Of a DNA stretch of 64,000 nucleotides, positions 44,471 through 54,062 are shown in pieces. The position numbers were made by a program, and so were the translations under genes. The notes beneath the pieces are model-generated. The model was given only the letters and a program-made list of their open reading frames with translations. It made no database searches and was not told the DNA's origin. The number at the start of each line of letters is the position of its first letter. The stretch's first letter is position 1. The stretch comes from Pelotomaculum terephthalicicum JT (lineage in GTDB: Bacteria; Bacillota; Desulfotomaculia; Desulfotomaculales; Pelotomaculaceae), in the NCBI RefSeq assembly GCF_022410535.1, contig NZ_JAKNBL010000009.1:30259-94258 (forward strand), in the 5' to 3' direction.

Positions 44471-47056
44471 TCAGCCTTTTTCAAAAACCAGCCCGCCGGC
44501 CGGGTCTGTGCCCACCGTGACACGATCACCCGCGGTGCCTTTTCCTTCCAGGATATAAACTGATAGCGGGTTTTCCAGCCGCTTCTGAATCGCGCGTTTG
44601 AGCGGCCGCGCGCCGTATACCGGGTCAAACCCCTCCCTGGCCAGGAGCGCCCCGGCTTCCGCCGTCACTTCCAGGGATATGCCCAGTTTAGCCAGGCGCT
44701 GTTTTAACAATGCCAACTGGATGTCAACGATTTTGGCAATCTCTTCCTGGCCGAGGTTGTTGAAAACAACCACCTCGTCGACCCGGTTCAGAAATTCGGG
44801 GCGGAAACTGGCCTTCAGCTCTTCCATCACACGCGCTTCCAGCTCGGCCCGGTTGCCCCCGTTCAATTCTCTGAACCAGTGCCCGCCCAGGTTGGAGGTC
44901 ATGATCACCACGGTGTTGCGGAAATCAACCGTCCGGCCGTGCCCGTCGGTCAGCCTGCCGTCGTCAAGCAGCTGCAGCAGGATATTGAACACGTCCGGGT
45001 GCGCCTTCTCAATTTCATCGAAAAGGATTACTGCATACGGACGGCGGCGCACGGCTTCCGTCAGCTGTCCGCCTTCGTCGTAACCGACGTAGCCGGGGGG
45101 CGCCCCGATCAGGCGCGACACGGTGTGTTTTTCCATGTATTCGCTCATATCGTAGCGCAGCATCGCCCGCTCGTCGTTAAACAACAGGTAGGCCAGCGAC
45201 CTGGCCAGTTCGGTCTTGCCCACTCCTGTCGGGCCGAGAAAGATAAACGAACCCATCGGCCGGTCCGGGTCGGAGACTCCCGCCCTGGCCCGGCGAATGG
45301 CGTCGGACACCGCCTGCACCGCGCGGTCCTGGCCGACCACCCGTCTGTGGATGAATTCCTCCATCTGCAAAAGCTTCTGCACCTCGCCTTCGAGCATGCG
45401 GGATACCGGAATGCCGGTCCACTTGGCCACCACTTCGGCGATGTCTTCCTCATCCACTTCTTCTTTCAGCATTTTATGCGCTTTTTGCAAATCCGCCAGC
45501 TTCTCATTTCTTTGCTGCAGGCGCTGGTTCAGCCCGGGCAATACCCCATAGCGCAATTCCGCCACCTTGCCCAGGTCGCCGTCCCGCTCGGCGGTCTGCT
45601 CGGCCAGTCTGGTTTCCTCGATCTGCCCCTTGATCTCCCGGATGTCCTGGATCAGTTCTTTTTCCTTGCGCCAATGTTCCTTCAATTCCTCCATTTTGCC
45701 CTTCAAGTCCCGCAATTCGTCCTCCATCCTGGCCAGCCGCTCGATGCTTCCTTTGTCCTGCTCTTTAGACAGGGCCTGTTTCTCTACTTCCAACTGTCTG
45801 ATCCGCCGATCGATCTCGTCAATCTCGGTGGGCATGCTGTCTATCTCAATACGCAGCCGGGAAGCCGCCTCATCGATCAGGTCGATGGCTTTATCCGGCA
45901 AGAAACGTTCGGTGATATAGCGGTTGGACAAAGTCGCGGCGGCTACCAGGGCGGCGTCCTTTACCCGCACCCCGTGGTGCACTTCGTATTTTTCTTTTAA
46001 ACCGCGCAATATGGCAATGGTGTCCTCCACACCGGGCTCACCCACATAAACCTGCTGGAACCGCCGCTCCAGGGCGGCGTCCTTTTCAATATGCTTGCGG
46101 TATTCGTCAAGCGTGGTGGCGCCCACGCAGCGCAGTTCGCCCCTGGCCAGCGCCGGCTTGAGCATGTTGGCCGCGTCGACCGCTCCCTCGGCGGCGCCGG
46201 CCCCCACCAGGGTATGCAATTCATCAATAAACAGGACGATTTCACCGTTGGCCTCGTTGATTTCTTTCAGCACTGCCTTCAGCCGGTCCTCGAACTCGCC
46301 CCGGTATTTTGACCCGGCCACCATCGCCCCGATGTCCAGGGCAAGCAGCCGCTTGTTTTTCAAGCCCTCCGGCACGTCCCCGCTGAGAATGCGCTGGGCC
46401 AGCCCTTCCACGATGGCGGTTTTGCCGACCCCCGGCTCCCCGATCAAAACCGGGTTGTTTTTTGTGCGCCGGGAGAGGACCTGGACCACCCTGCGAATTT
46501 CTTCATCCCTGCCGATCACCGGGTCCAGTTTCCCTTTGCGGGCCATGTCGGTAAGGTCCCGGGTAAAGCGGGCCAGCGACTGGTATTTATCCTCCGGGTT
46601 CTGGTCGGTAACCCGCTGGGTGCCGCGGATCTCCACCAGGATTTTATACACCCGGTCCGCGGTCACCCCGGCCCGCCGCAGGATCCGCCCGGCTTCGCCG
46701 TCCCGCCGGGCAACCATCCCCAGCAGGATATGCTCGGTGCTTAGGTATTCGTCCTTTAAACGCTCGGCTTCCTTCCAGGCCAGGTCAATCGCTTCCGCAA
46801 GCCCCTTGGAAACATACATCCCGCCGCCGCCCTGCACTTTGGGCAGGCGGTCGACAGCAGCTTCAACCTGGCTCTTCAGTTTCGCCGGATCTATTTCCAT
46901 TTTCCGCAATATTTGACCGACGACCCCTTCTTCTTGCTCAAGCAGGCCCAGCAAAACATGTTCTTCCTCCATTTGCTGGTGGCTGTGTTTTGCCATCATG
47001 CTCTGGGCCGCTTCAAAGGCTTCCTGGGTCTTCAAGGTAAGTTTATCCATACGCAT
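44471..47056 (-). CDS. clpB: disaggregating chaperone ClpB
   Basis: ClpB is a hexameric AAA+ protein that threads aggregated proteins, working with DnaK/DnaJ. The N-domain has the Clp repeat, the first Walker A is [14 protein letters not shown] near residue 205, and the coiled-coil middle domain spans about 400-520. The second Walker A is [15 protein letters not shown] near residue 600, and the C-terminal domain is complete. The 861-residue length is normal. It follows the DnaJ-like gene by 3 bases and is the last gene of the heat-shock operon behind the CtsR-type box at 48689. Confidence 0.97.
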   Translation of the reverse strand: MRMDKLTLKTQEAFEAAQSMMAKHSHQQMEEEHVLLGLLEQEEGVVGQILRKMEIDPAKLKSQVEAAVDRLPKVQGGGGMYVSKGLAEAIDLAWKEAERLKDEYLSTEHILLGMVARRDGEAGRILRRAGVTADRVYKILVEIRGTQRVTDQNPEDKYQSLARFTRDLTDMARKGKLDPVIGRDEEIRRVVQVLSRRTKNNPVLIGEPGVGKTAIVEGLAQRILSGDVPEGLKNKRLLALDIGAMVAGSKYRGEFEDRLKAVLKEINEANGEIVLFIDELHTLVGAGAAEGAVDAANMLKPALARGELRCVGATTLDEYRKHIEKDAALERRFQQVYVGEPGVEDTIAILRGLKEKYEVHHGVRVKDAALVAAATLSNRYITERFLPDKAIDLIDEAASRLRIEIDSMPTEIDEIDRRIRQLEVEKQALSKEQDKGSIERLARMEDELRDLKGKMEELKEHWRKEKELIQDIREIKGQIEETRLAEQTAERDGDLGKVAELRYGVLPGLNQRLQQRNEKLADLQKAHKMLKEEVDEEDIAEVVAKWTGIPVSRMLEGEVQKLLQMEEFIHRRVVGQDRAVQAVSDAIRRARAGVSDPDRPMGSFIFLGPTGVGKTELARSLAYLLFNDERAMLRYDMSEYMEKHTVSRLIGAPPGYVGYDEGGQLTEAVRRRPYAVILFDEIEKAHPDVFNILLQLLDDGRLTDGHGRTVDFRNTVVIMTSNLGGHWFRELNGGNRAELEARVMEELKASFRPEFLNRVDEVVVFNNLGQEEIAKIVDIQLALLKQRLAKLGISLEVTAEAGALLAREGFDPVYGARPLKRAIQKRLENPLSVYILEGKGTAGDRVTVGTDPAGGLVFEKG

Positions 47057-47059
47057 CGT

Positions 47060-48040
47060 TCAAACCCTCCTTCCGGGCTTCTTCAACATATTAAACAGGC
47101 GGGCGCGTGGATTTTCTTTATTCAGCTCCGCCAGCGTCTTATACAGTTCTTCTTCACGCCGGGTCACAGTCTCAGGGATCACCACTTTTACTTTCACCAG
47201 CAGGTTTCCGGGACCGCCTCCGCCGGGGTCCGGCATGCCCATGCCGCGCAGGCGAAAAACCTTGCCGGTTTGAGTGCGCGGGGGAATTTTCAGAGAAACC
47301 GTACCTTTTAAAGTCGGGATGTTCACTTCCCCGCCCAGCACAGCCTCAGTTACCGCAACCGGCACTTCATACTCCAGGTCTTTATCCTTAATCTTGAAAA
47401 GCGGATGGGGACGCAGGCTGACGGAGAGATACAAGTCGCCCGCCGGGCCGCCTTTCTGCATGCTTTCTCCCTGCTGCGGCACCCGGAGCTTATAGCCCTC
47501 CCGCATGCCGGGCGGAACTTTCACTTTCAAATGACGCCCGTTGACCAAAAACTCTTTGTTTGCCCCGGCAAAAGCCTCTTCCAGGCTGAGCTCCAACCGC
47601 GCTTCGGTATCCGCGCCGCCCCGGCCCCGGCCACGCCTTTCCCAAAACAGGTCGGTGTCGGTAAACGGGTCCATGTCGCCGAAAAAAGTCCTGAAAAAGT
47701 CACTGAACCCGCCGTATCCCGGGCTCTCATAGTGGAAACGGACACCGCCGGGACCGGCTTCCCGCCATTGCCCCCGGCCTTTCTGATAATTGCTCCAGTC
47801 GAAATTCTGCCAGTCCGCGCCTATATCCGCGCCAATTTCATCGTATTTCTTCCGTTTTTCCGGATCGCTCAAGACTTCATACGCCTCGCTGATCTCTTTA
47901 AACCGCTCCTCGGCCTTTTTATCGCCCGGGTTGGCATCCGGGTGAAAGCGCCGGGCCAGCTCCCGGTATGCCTTCTTAATTTCCTTTACGCCGGCCGTCT
48001 TTTCCACTCCAAGTATGCTATAATAATCTTTGTAATGCAC
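47060..48040 (-). CDS. DnaJ/CbpA-type J-domain co-chaperone
   Basis: The J domain (residues 1-70) has the HPD motif in [11 protein letters not shown] and ends [13 protein letters not shown] Gly/Phe-rich stretch follows (about 80-135), then two beta-barrel substrate-binding domains. The zinc-finger CXXCXGXG repeats of DnaJ are absent, so this is the CbpA (type II) class of 326 residues. It stimulates DnaK, whose gene is not in the window. It is placed between hsp20 and clpB. The GTG start follows AGGGGGTGA. Confidence 0.93.
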   Translation of the reverse strand: MHYKDYYSILGVEKTAGVKEIKKAYRELARRFHPDANPGDKKAEERFKEISEAYEVLSDPEKRKKYDEIGADIGADWQNFDWSNYQKGRGQWREAGPGGVRFHYESPGYGGFSDFFRTFFGDMDPFTDTDLFWERRGRGRGGADTEARLELSLEEAFAGANKEFLVNGRHLKVKVPPGMREGYKLRVPQQGESMQKGGPAGDLYLSVSLRPHPLFKIKDKDLEYEVPVAVTEAVLGGEVNIPTLKGTVSLKIPPRTQTGKVFRLRGMGMPDPGGGGPGNLLVKVKVVIPETVTRREEELYKTLAELNKENPRARLFNMLKKPGRRV

Positions 48041-48160
48041 GCCGGTTCACCCCCTTTCTATACGATACCGGTTTATTCCGCTAATTATTATTATTCTCAT
48101 AAAAAGGCGAGGGTAAATCCCTCGTCCGAATTATTAGTCAACCAACCGGGAGCCAGATGT

Positions 48161-48610
48161 TTATCCTTCAATATTAATATTGATTTCTTTCTTTCTGGCG
48201 TCCTCTTCTTTGGGGAGAGTGATTTCCAAAACGCCGTCATGATAGCGGGCTCTCAATTTATCTTGCTTCACCGGCATATTCAAGGTAAACGACCGGCTGA
48301 ATGAACCATAGCTGCGCTCGACCCTGAGGTAGTTGGCATTTTCTTCTTTTTCTTCCTTTTGGCGTTCCGCCCGGATAGTCAATAAATTATCAGTTAAAAT
48401 GACTTTGATGTTATCTTTGTTGAACCCCGGCAGTTCCGCCTTGATCAGGAACTCCCCGGGAGTGTCTTTAATATCCACGGGAAACGCTCCCTCCTGGGTT
48501 AGGGCAGCTTCAGGCTCCCTCCAGAAGCGAAAGCTATCGTCAAAAAGCCTGTTGATCGAAGACTGCAAGCCTGACAAATCACGGAAAGGATCCCATTTAA
48601 CCAATGCCAT
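48161..48610 (-). CDS. small heat-shock protein Hsp20
   Basis: A 149-residue alpha-crystallin domain protein that holds unfolding proteins. The domain spans about residues 45-135 (VDIKDTPGEFLIKAELPGFNKDNIKV, and the A-x-x-x-n-G-v-L-t-i-t-l motif as YHDGVLEITLPKE). The N-terminus LVKWDPFRDLSGLQSSINRLF is typical of the bacterial type. ATG follows AGGAGGTG. First gene of the hsp20-dnaJ-clpB operon, with a strong sigma-A promoter and CtsR-type operator upstream. Confidence 0.95.
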   Translation of the reverse strand: MALVKWDPFRDLSGLQSSINRLFDDSFRFWREPEAALTQEGAFPVDIKDTPGEFLIKAELPGFNKDNIKVILTDNLLTIRAERQKEEKEENANYLRVERSYGSFSRSFTLNMPVKQDKLRARYHDGVLEITLPKEEDARKKEININIEG

Positions 48611-48688
48611 GAAAAAACACCTCCTGATTTTTTAAAAAATAATTTTTATAGGCGATTGCTCCCGGTGGTTGAATTGTCATTATTTAAC

Positions 48689-48705
48689 CTTGACTATCTT
48701 TGACC
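48689..48705 (-). promoter_or_regulatory. CtsR-type heptad operator
   Basis: On the minus strand: GGTCAAA-GAT-AGTCAAG. The CtsR box is RGTCAAA-NAN-RGTCAAA, so 13 of 14 heptad bases match. It lies just after the -10 element, where a bound repressor would block initiation. Confidence 0.85.
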
Positions 48706-48707
48706 TT

Positions 48708-48736
48708 AGTATAATCCATACGTGGACGATTGTCAA
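48708..48736 (-). promoter_or_regulatory. sigma-A promoter of the hsp20-dnaJ-clpB operon
   Basis: On the minus strand: TTGACA (48731-48736), a 17-base spacer, TATACT (48708-48713). About 100 bases upstream of the hsp20 start. Confidence 0.9.
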
Positions 48737-48869
48737 GTTTTTCTCTGTAATTTTTTTGCTAAAAATGTGGGAGAATATTTCTCTATAATCTCTATAATAA
48801 TGAAGCAATTTCAATATGGGTGGCACTTGTACATAAGGCGACGAGCAGCGGTGAAAGGATTGAACCAAA

Positions 48870-48971
48870 TTGCTATTGATTTTGGGATCGATATTAATTT
48901 TAGGATTTCTCATTGGCGCAGCCACTGTGATTTATTTTCAAAACAAGCCGCCGCGCGGCGGAAAACCATAA
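48870..48971 (+). CDS. candidate 33-residue single-membrane-segment protein
   Basis: A TTG (48870) follows AAAGGAT by nine bases. The frame encodes a hydrophobic stretch from the start (LLILGSILILGFLIGAATVIY) and a short polar tail FQNKPPRGGKP, then TAA. A terminator hairpin begins 13 bases after the stop, as expected of a real small gene. The length is below usual annotation limits. There is no homology I can name; a small membrane regulator or toxin-like peptide is conceivable. It lies between the divergent heat-shock promoter and the membrane-protein gene at 49070. Confidence 0.45.
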   Translation: MLLILGSILILGFLIGAATVIYFQNKPPRGGKP

Positions 48972-48983
48972 CATGAGACGGTG

Positions 48984-49010
48984 AGGAGTCCCCTTGGGGG
49001 CTCTTTTTTA
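48984..49010 (+). terminator. terminator after the 48870 small gene
   Basis: GAGTCCCC and GGGGGCTC separated by TT, then TTTTTT. A strong plus-strand intrinsic terminator with few alternative genes to serve. Confidence 0.75.
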
Positions 49011-49069
49011 GTGAAATATCCGGGGATAAACAAGCATAAACTTACATCAAAAAGAAAGGAGGGTTCCCG

Positions 49070-49480
49070 GTGAGAATTCTCTCTGCTGTTATCGCCGGAC
49101 TAGCAGCCGGACTCCTGTTTTGCCTGCTCGTCTTCCTGGCAAGCCCCAAAGCCGCATTTCCAGCGTTTCTGATCGCCTGGTTCATATTCAGCCTGTTATT
49201 TTACCGCAAGGCGGAATCATCCGGAAAAATTTGGTCCAGGGCTTGCCTCGCCGCCGGAGCGGAGTGCCTGGCCATCCCGCTGGCATCATGGTTTTTGCCT
49301 TTCTTTTGCGGACAGCAAGCGGTGCAGGCCGCAAAACAAAACGCATACAACGCAAGTCAAGCTTTTGGCTCAGCGTTCGGCGGCGGCCTGATAAATATGC
49401 TGGCCGGCTACGCCGGTATATTGATCGGCCTATTGCTTATCTTCATCGCCTATCTTTCATTAAAACCGGTAAGAAGATAA
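49070..49480 (+). CDS. small integral membrane protein, function unknown
   Basis: A 136-residue protein with about four hydrophobic segments (residues 3-28, 30-48, 60-80 and 105-132), a Gly/Ala-rich soluble loop (QQAVQAAKQNAYNASQAFGSAFGGG) and a basic C-terminal tail. GTG follows AAAGGAGGGTTCCCG. I do not recognise a family. A terminator follows at 49525. It stands alone. Confidence 0.8.
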   Translation: MRILSAVIAGLAAGLLFCLLVFLASPKAAFPAFLIAWFIFSLLFYRKAESSGKIWSRACLAAGAECLAIPLASWFLPFFCGQQAVQAAKQNAYNASQAFGSAFGGGLINMLAGYAGILIGLLLIFIAYLSLKPVRR

Positions 49481-49524
49481 AGGGAGACAGTGGTAGCATG
49501 TAGCATGCATTAAATTATGCTTTC

Positions 49525-49549
49525 AAGCACCTCAAGGGTGCTTTTTTGT
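49525..49549 (+). terminator. terminator after the 49070 membrane protein
   Basis: AGCACC, TCAAG loop, GGTGCT then TTTTTT. Plus-strand orientation, 45 bases after the stop codon. Confidence 0.85.
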
Positions 49550-49770
49550 TGAGCGAGTGTGATAGTTTTTGGGCCTTTTAGTATAATAGAATGGGTACCA
49601 GGTAAACGTCAGTTTGTTCCTGTTCAGCCGTATTTTGTTCATTTAATTTATCATGCAGAATATTCATAAATGCGCCCCTCTCCACGGATTTTTCTCATAG
49701 TAACATTGTTTGCTTAAAATAATCTTAGTGTTGTCTGTGTTTTTCATGAAAGTTATATGAATTTTTTCAA

Positions 49771-49800
49771 AAGAAAACCACCTCTTCAGGTGGCAAAAAA
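49771..49800 (-). terminator. minus-strand terminator downstream of element B
   Basis: CCACCT (49778-49783), CTTC loop, AGGTGG (49788-49793); A-rich plus-strand flank (49771-49777) gives the minus-strand T run. It would end the transcript of the small gene at 50008 after crossing element B. Confidence 0.7.
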
Positions 49801-49821
49801 GGAAAATGGGTAAGTTGGTAA

Positions 49822-49987
49822 GGGGTCAGCCCTTGACATTGGACAAGCGCAACAAAGTGGTAAGGGGTCAGCCCTTGACATTGGACAAGCGCAACAAATA
49901 ATGGGGTGATAATACAACTAGACCCTTATGATTAAAAATACAATGACCGCTAACCCACAAAGTTGTCCAATGTCAAGGGCTGACCCC
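49822..49987. mobile_element. MITE-like element B with a duplicated left end
   Basis: The complete element is 49864-49987 (124 bp), with the same GGGGTCAGCCCTTGACATTGGACAA termini as element A and opposite orientation. The first 35 bases are repeated just before it (49822-49856), forming a 42-base tandem repeat. After the right end, GACCCCACTTTT is repeated once. There is no open reading frame of note. Confidence 0.8.
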
Positions 49988-50007
49988 ACTTTTGGACCCC
50001 ACTTTTG

Positions 50008-50172
50008 CTAAATGCTAATTGGTATTCTAAAGCCGTATTTCATATAAAGCCAGATGCAAACAACTAAAATCAAAGCTATTATGAGAAACTTGATTATCCC
50101 TTTAAATACTCTAATAACAAAAAAGAATATTAATAACGCGACGATAACGTATAAAAGCGATGTTAAGTCCAA
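50008..50172 (-). CDS. 54-residue two-segment membrane protein
   Basis: TTG at 50170-50172 follows AGGAGGGATTCTTA. The frame encodes two hydrophobic segments (SLLYVIVALLIFFFVIRVF and FLIIALILVVCIWLYM) joined by a short basic turn (KGIIK), ending GFRIPISI. The strong ribosome site and clean membrane pattern support a real gene. I do not know its family. The stop codon lies 20 bases from element B. Confidence 0.6.
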   Translation of the reverse strand: MDLTSLLYVIVALLIFFFVIRVFKGIIKFLIIALILVVCIWLYMKYGFRIPISI

Positions 50173-50348
50173 TAAGAATCCCTCCTATTCTTCTTCCCTA
50201 AAATACTTCGACAAAAGGAAGGTTTTCCCTGCAACACAAAGCAGGCTGTTTTTCTCTTAAGGAGCAAGGTAAAGGGGGTCAATTCTTTTGCATTTTTTTC
50301 ATAAAACTGGGCCAAACTATTTTAAACCGAATAAGGAGGTGGATATCG

Positions 50349-50552
50349 ATGACTCAAATTACGGAAATGGAGCTTCTCCAAACGGGAGAACTGCTCAGGT
50401 CGGAAGCGCTGGCCATCGCCAAGTACGCGACGTGCGCCCAGCAGTCCACCGACCCGAAACTTCAGCAGATATACTCTGCCGCTGCGGACAGACACCGGGG
50501 CCACTATGAAACGATTTTAAGAAGCGTACAAAACCTGGCCGGCCAAAGATAA
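50349..50552 (+). CDS. small CotF-related spore-coat-associated protein
   Basis: A 67-residue helical protein (TQITEMELLQTGELLRSEALAIAKYA then AQQSTDPKLQQIYSAAADRHRGHYETI). This resembles the short CotF/YraG-type coat proteins that are encoded beside a longer partner. ATG follows AAGGAGGTGGATATCG. Directly followed by the next coat gene (18 bases). Expression during sporulation is inferred only. Confidence 0.75.
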   Translation: MTQITEMELLQTGELLRSEALAIAKYATCAQQSTDPKLQQIYSAAADRHRGHYETILRSVQNLAGQR

Positions 50553-50570
50553 TTCTAAGGAGATGAAATA

Positions 50571-50939
50571 ATGCTGGAAGAAAAAGACCGTTTAACTGAT
50601 TCCCTGGTTATGGAAAAATACATTGCCGACAACTGCAATTCCGCCGCCATTGAGGCATCCAGCCCGCAACTGAAGGAAGCGTTTATCAATATTTTAAGAG
50701 ATGAATATCTAATTCAACACGAAATATTTAACGAAATGAATAACCGCGGCTGGTATCAGCCCAAAACAGCGAATATCAACGATATTAACCAGAATCTTAA
50801 CAAATGGAACCAGGAGTTGCAGCGGGTGCAAACTACCGCCTATCAGAGAACAGGGGCACAGCCCGGCAGCTATCAGGCGGTTTTCCCGCAATACGGGTTT
50901 CAAACAGGCACCGGTACGCCACAAAATCCGATAGCTTAA
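50571..50939 (+). CDS. CotF-family spore coat protein
   Basis: A 122-residue protein. The helical CotF domain (residues 1-65) contains LTDSLVMEKYIADNCNSAAIEASSPQLKEAF and LRDEYLIQHEIFNEMNNRGWY, followed by a Gln/Pro/Gly-rich tail (QPGSYQAVFPQYGFQTG). It is in one unit with the preceding small gene. A hairpin at 50947 ends the unit. Its presence indicates a spore-former. Confidence 0.88.
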   Translation: MLEEKDRLTDSLVMEKYIADNCNSAAIEASSPQLKEAFINILRDEYLIQHEIFNEMNNRGWYQPKTANINDINQNLNKWNQELQRVQTTAYQRTGAQPGSYQAVFPQYGFQTGTGTPQNPIA

Positions 50940-50946
50940 CCTGAAT

Positions 50947-50976
50947 AATTACCCCCTGCCCAGGGGGTAATTATTA
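50947..50976 (+). terminator. terminator of the spore-coat gene pair
   Basis: AATTACCCCCTG and CAGGGGGTAATT with a CC loop, then TATTACTTT. It begins 8 bases after the stop codon. Confidence 0.8.
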
Positions 50977-51198
50977 CTTTCACACTCCCGCAGCAACCAT
51001 TCACACCCGGTTTTTTTTCGTTTCAAATAATATTCTCGACCATTCAGCCGTCCATAATGCATTTAGGGGGCTTATTCTGTTAACTAAAAGCATATTTCTT
51101 AATTAATTAAAAATAATGATGTAATATATTAACGGTCGAAATGTGCTTAAGAGCCGATAGAATCATCCAATACCCAATACTATTATGGAGGGGAAAAC

Positions 51199-53160
51199 AT
51201 GGCCGAAATGAAATCGATGATGGTTGAAAACAGGGTTTTCAACCCTTCTCCGGAGTTTGTCTCAAAAGCCAGGATTAAAAGTCTGGATGAGTACAAGGAG
51301 ATGTACCGCAGGTCCGTCGAAAGCCCGAACGAATTCTGGGCGCAGATGGCTGAAGAAAATCTGACCTGGTTTAAGAAGTGGGAAAGTGTTGAAGAATACA
51401 GTTTCGAAGGTGACATATTTGTCCGCTATTTCGCTGGCGGCAAGCTGAACGTATCATACAACTGCCTGGACCGCCACCTGGATGGCCCGCGGAGGAACAA
51501 AGCCGCGCTTATCTGGCAGGGCGAGCCTTTAGAGGATAGCAAGACTTACACTTATCAACAGCTGCATCATGAAGTCTGCAAATTTGCCAATGTTCTGAAG
51601 AGCCAAGGCGTTAAAAGAGGAGACCGGGTGGGCATCTACCTGCCGATGATTCCTGAACTGGCTATTGCCATGCTGGCCTGCACCAGGATCGGCGCCATCC
51701 ACTGCATCGTATTCGGCGGTTTCAGCGCCGAAGCGATTCGCGACAGAATGCTGGACGCCAAAGCGGAAATACTGATCACCAACAACTTTGGTTACCGTTC
51801 CGGCAAATTCCTGGGATCCAAAGACGTAGCCGACGCCGCCATGGCCCAATGCCCCGACATCAAAAAGTGCATCGTGGTCAAGAGAGTGGACAAAGAATGC
51901 AACATGGTGGAAGGACGCGACGTATACTGGGACGACTTGATGGCAGAAGCTTCTCACATATGCGAACCGGAAGCAATGGATTCGGAAGATCCCCTTTTCA
52001 TTCTATATACAAGCGGCAGCACCGGCAAACCCAAAGGTGTTATGCATACCACGGCTGGATACCACCTCTATGCGATGATGACCGTGAAATATTTCTTTGA
52101 CATTCGCGATGAAGACGTTTATTTCTGCACAGCGGATATCGGCTGGGTAACCGGACACAGCTATTGTGTTTACGGCCCGCTGGGATTAGGGGCTACTTCC
52201 GTGATATTTGAAGGCGTGCCGAGCTATCCCGAGCCGGACAGGTTCTGGCAAATTGTAGAGAAATACGGCGTAAACGTTTTCTATACCGCTCCCACCGCCA
52301 TCCGGGCAATGATGAAGGACGGCGATCAATGGCCCAACGGCAGAGACCTCAGTTCCCTGCGCTTGTTGGCTTCGGTCGGCGAGCCGATTAACCCGGAAGC
52401 CTGGATGTGGTACTACACAGTTATCGGCAAGGAAAAATGCCCGATTGTCGACACATGGTGGCAGACCGAAACCGGCGGGCACTTAATCGCCCCGATGCCG
52501 GGCGCGCACCCGATGAAACCCGGTTCCGCCGTGAATCCGTTCTTCGGCGTAGTCCCCGCGTTGCTTACGGCTGAAGGCAAAGAAGCCGGCGTGAACGAGG
52601 GCGGCCACCTTTGCATGAAGAAGCCCTGGCCCGGCATTATGCGCGGTGTATACGGGGATCCCAACAGATTTAAAGAAACCTACTTTGTGCAGCAGCCCGG
52701 CTACTATTTCAGCGGCGACGGCGCGCGCAAGGATGAGGACGGTTACTACTGGCTGCTTGGCCGCGTGGACGACGTGATCAACGTTTCCGGTCACCGGATG
52801 GGCACCGCGGAAGTGGAAAGCGCCCTGGTAGCGCACCCGACAGTCGCGGAAGCTGCGGTTGTAGGTTTCCCGCACGACATTAAAGGTGAAGGAATTTACG
52901 CTTACGTAACGCTGAAGGAAGGCGTGGAAGGCACCGACGCGCTCAAGAAAGAGCTTGTGGCGCACGTGCGTAAGGAAATTGGTCCCATTGCCTCGCCTGA
53001 CAAGATTCAATTCGCGCCTGGTATGCCTAAGACCAGAAGCGGTAAGATTATGAGAAGGATCCTGAGAAAGATCGCCGCCGGCGCTATTGACGAACTGGGC
53101 GACACCTCGACACTGGCCGATTCCACAGTGGTCGACAACCTGGTGGCAAACAGGCAGTAA
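51199..53160 (+). CDS. acs: acetyl-CoA synthetase (AMP-forming)
   Basis: It activates acetate (or propionate) with ATP to acyl-CoA. The 653-residue length is normal. AMP-binding motif is [18 protein letters not shown] near residue 265. Then [50 protein letters not shown], and the acetylatable lysine region [16 protein letters not shown] near the end. ATG follows TGGAGGGGAAAAC. It stands alone in its transcription unit, with a terminator at 53198. Substrate preference is not determinable from sequence. Confidence 0.95.
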   Translation: MAEMKSMMVENRVFNPSPEFVSKARIKSLDEYKEMYRRSVESPNEFWAQMAEENLTWFKKWESVEEYSFEGDIFVRYFAGGKLNVSYNCLDRHLDGPRRNKAALIWQGEPLEDSKTYTYQQLHHEVCKFANVLKSQGVKRGDRVGIYLPMIPELAIAMLACTRIGAIHCIVFGGFSAEAIRDRMLDAKAEILITNNFGYRSGKFLGSKDVADAAMAQCPDIKKCIVVKRVDKECNMVEGRDVYWDDLMAEASHICEPEAMDSEDPLFILYTSGSTGKPKGVMHTTAGYHLYAMMTVKYFFDIRDEDVYFCTADIGWVTGHSYCVYGPLGLGATSVIFEGVPSYPEPDRFWQIVEKYGVNVFYTAPTAIRAMMKDGDQWPNGRDLSSLRLLASVGEPINPEAWMWYYTVIGKEKCPIVDTWWQTETGGHLIAPMPGAHPMKPGSAVNPFFGVVPALLTAEGKEAGVNEGGHLCMKKPWPGIMRGVYGDPNRFKETYFVQQPGYYFSGDGARKDEDGYYWLLGRVDDVINVSGHRMGTAEVESALVAHPTVAEAAVVGFPHDIKGEGIYAYVTLKEGVEGTDALKKELVAHVRKEIGPIASPDKIQFAPGMPKTRSGKIMRRILRKIAAGAIDELGDTSTLADSTVVDNLVANRQ

Positions 53161-53197
53161 GCATAATCAAATTAACAACAAACTTAAGTATTTTAGA

Positions 53198-53228
53198 AGC
53201 GGGCTTGAAAATTCGAGCCCGCTTTTTA
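53198..53228 (+). terminator. acs terminator
   Basis: AGCGGGCT (53198-53205) and AGCCCGCT (53216-53223) around a 10-base loop, then TTTT. 38 bases after the acs stop. Confidence 0.9.
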
Positions 53229-53313
53229 AGTAAATGGAACATTAACGGGTGTTTTTTCGTCTGATATGTTAAAAGCACCTTACCAGGGTAACAATACCAA
53301 GATGTGAGGGATC

Positions 53314-53874
53314 ATGATGAGAAAGCGCTTGATAAAAACACTGCTGACGGTGTTTGTATTGAGTTTTATCTGCGCCGCGAGCGTATTTGCGGATACAAAA
53401 GGGATAAACCTAATTATTAACGGACAAAAACTTGAAGGTGCCGGAGTTTTGGTAGACGGCCAGGTAATGATACCAATCGATGGGCTGGCCAGGGCCATGG
53501 GCGGCACATTTGAATGGACGCCTGAAAGTGATACAGCATCGGTGACTCTGCCCATTCCAAATGTGCGTCCGGGGATTTACCTGACAGACGACTATACAAT
53601 AAAAGTTAATAAAATCGTTGAAGGAATTACAATGTTAACCGTGTCGGGAGAAGTCACCAACACAGGCAACCGCAAGCTAACTAGTCTGACTGTATACGGC
53701 AAACTATTGAACGCCGATGGGCAGGAACTGACACGAACATTTACCACAAACCTCGAACCGACCGAACTTGCCCCAGGTGATACGGGTACTTTTGAAGTCA
53801 TCTTCATGGATTACGACAAGTATAAAGAAAACAACGCGAGATACGGCATTTACGTTCAGGGATTCCCGCTTTAA
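53314..53874 (+). CDS. secreted stalk-domain / FxLYD-like protein
   Basis: A 186-residue exported protein. Signal peptide MMRKRLIKTLLTVFVLSFIC-type, cleaved near ASVFA. The next section resembles the copper-amine-oxidase-N-terminal (stalk) domain (LIINGQKLEGAGVLVDGQVMIPIDGLARAMG), followed by an Ig-like FxLYD-type domain (LTVSGEVTNTGNRKLTSLTVYGKLLN). The start is one of two ATGs (53314/53317). It stands alone between acs and nifU. Function unknown; the stalk domain occurs in surface proteins of Peptococcaceae. Confidence 0.8.
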   Translation: MMRKRLIKTLLTVFVLSFICAASVFADTKGINLIINGQKLEGAGVLVDGQVMIPIDGLARAMGGTFEWTPESDTASVTLPIPNVRPGIYLTDDYTIKVNKIVEGITMLTVSGEVTNTGNRKLTSLTVYGKLLNADGQELTRTFTTNLEPTELAPGDTGTFEVIFMDYDKYKENNARYGIYVQGFPL

Positions 53875-53960
53875 CTAAACAATTATTATCTCAGCAATTT
53901 CAGCAACTGTGAAGGAAGCGTTATTTCTCAGGCAATTAAAGGAGGCTGCGTCAAAAGAGT

Positions 53961-53998
53961 TCCCGTATCACTATCAAAGTGGTACGGGATTGCTGTTT
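53961..53998 (+). terminator. hairpin after the 53314 gene
   Basis: TCCCGTATCACT (53961-53972), ATCAA, AGTGGTACGGGA (53978-53989), then TTGCTGTTTT. It has one T-G pair. The flanking GGAGGCTGCGTCAAAA resembles insertion-sequence ends, so this may instead be an IS remnant. Confidence 0.55.
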
Positions 53999-54062
53999 TA
54001 AATCATTATTTCGGGCCATTGTGGGGACAAATTTTTTTTAAATTACTTTAATACAGAATCTT

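Noticed and set aside
48722..48976. 84-codon plus-strand frame over the heat-shock promoter
   Set aside because: It overlaps the promoter, lacks a ribosome site, and its composition is not protein-like. The better-supported small frame at 48870 lies in another phase.
50054..50260. 68-codon plus-strand frame
   Set aside because: It runs opposite the small membrane gene at 50008-50172, which has a strong ribosome site, and it shows no pattern of its own.
53941..53998. An insertion-sequence end (GGAGGCTGCGTCAAAA) after the 53314 gene
   Set aside because: The string resembles IS termini, but there is only one end and no transposase; kept only as a note with the hairpin.
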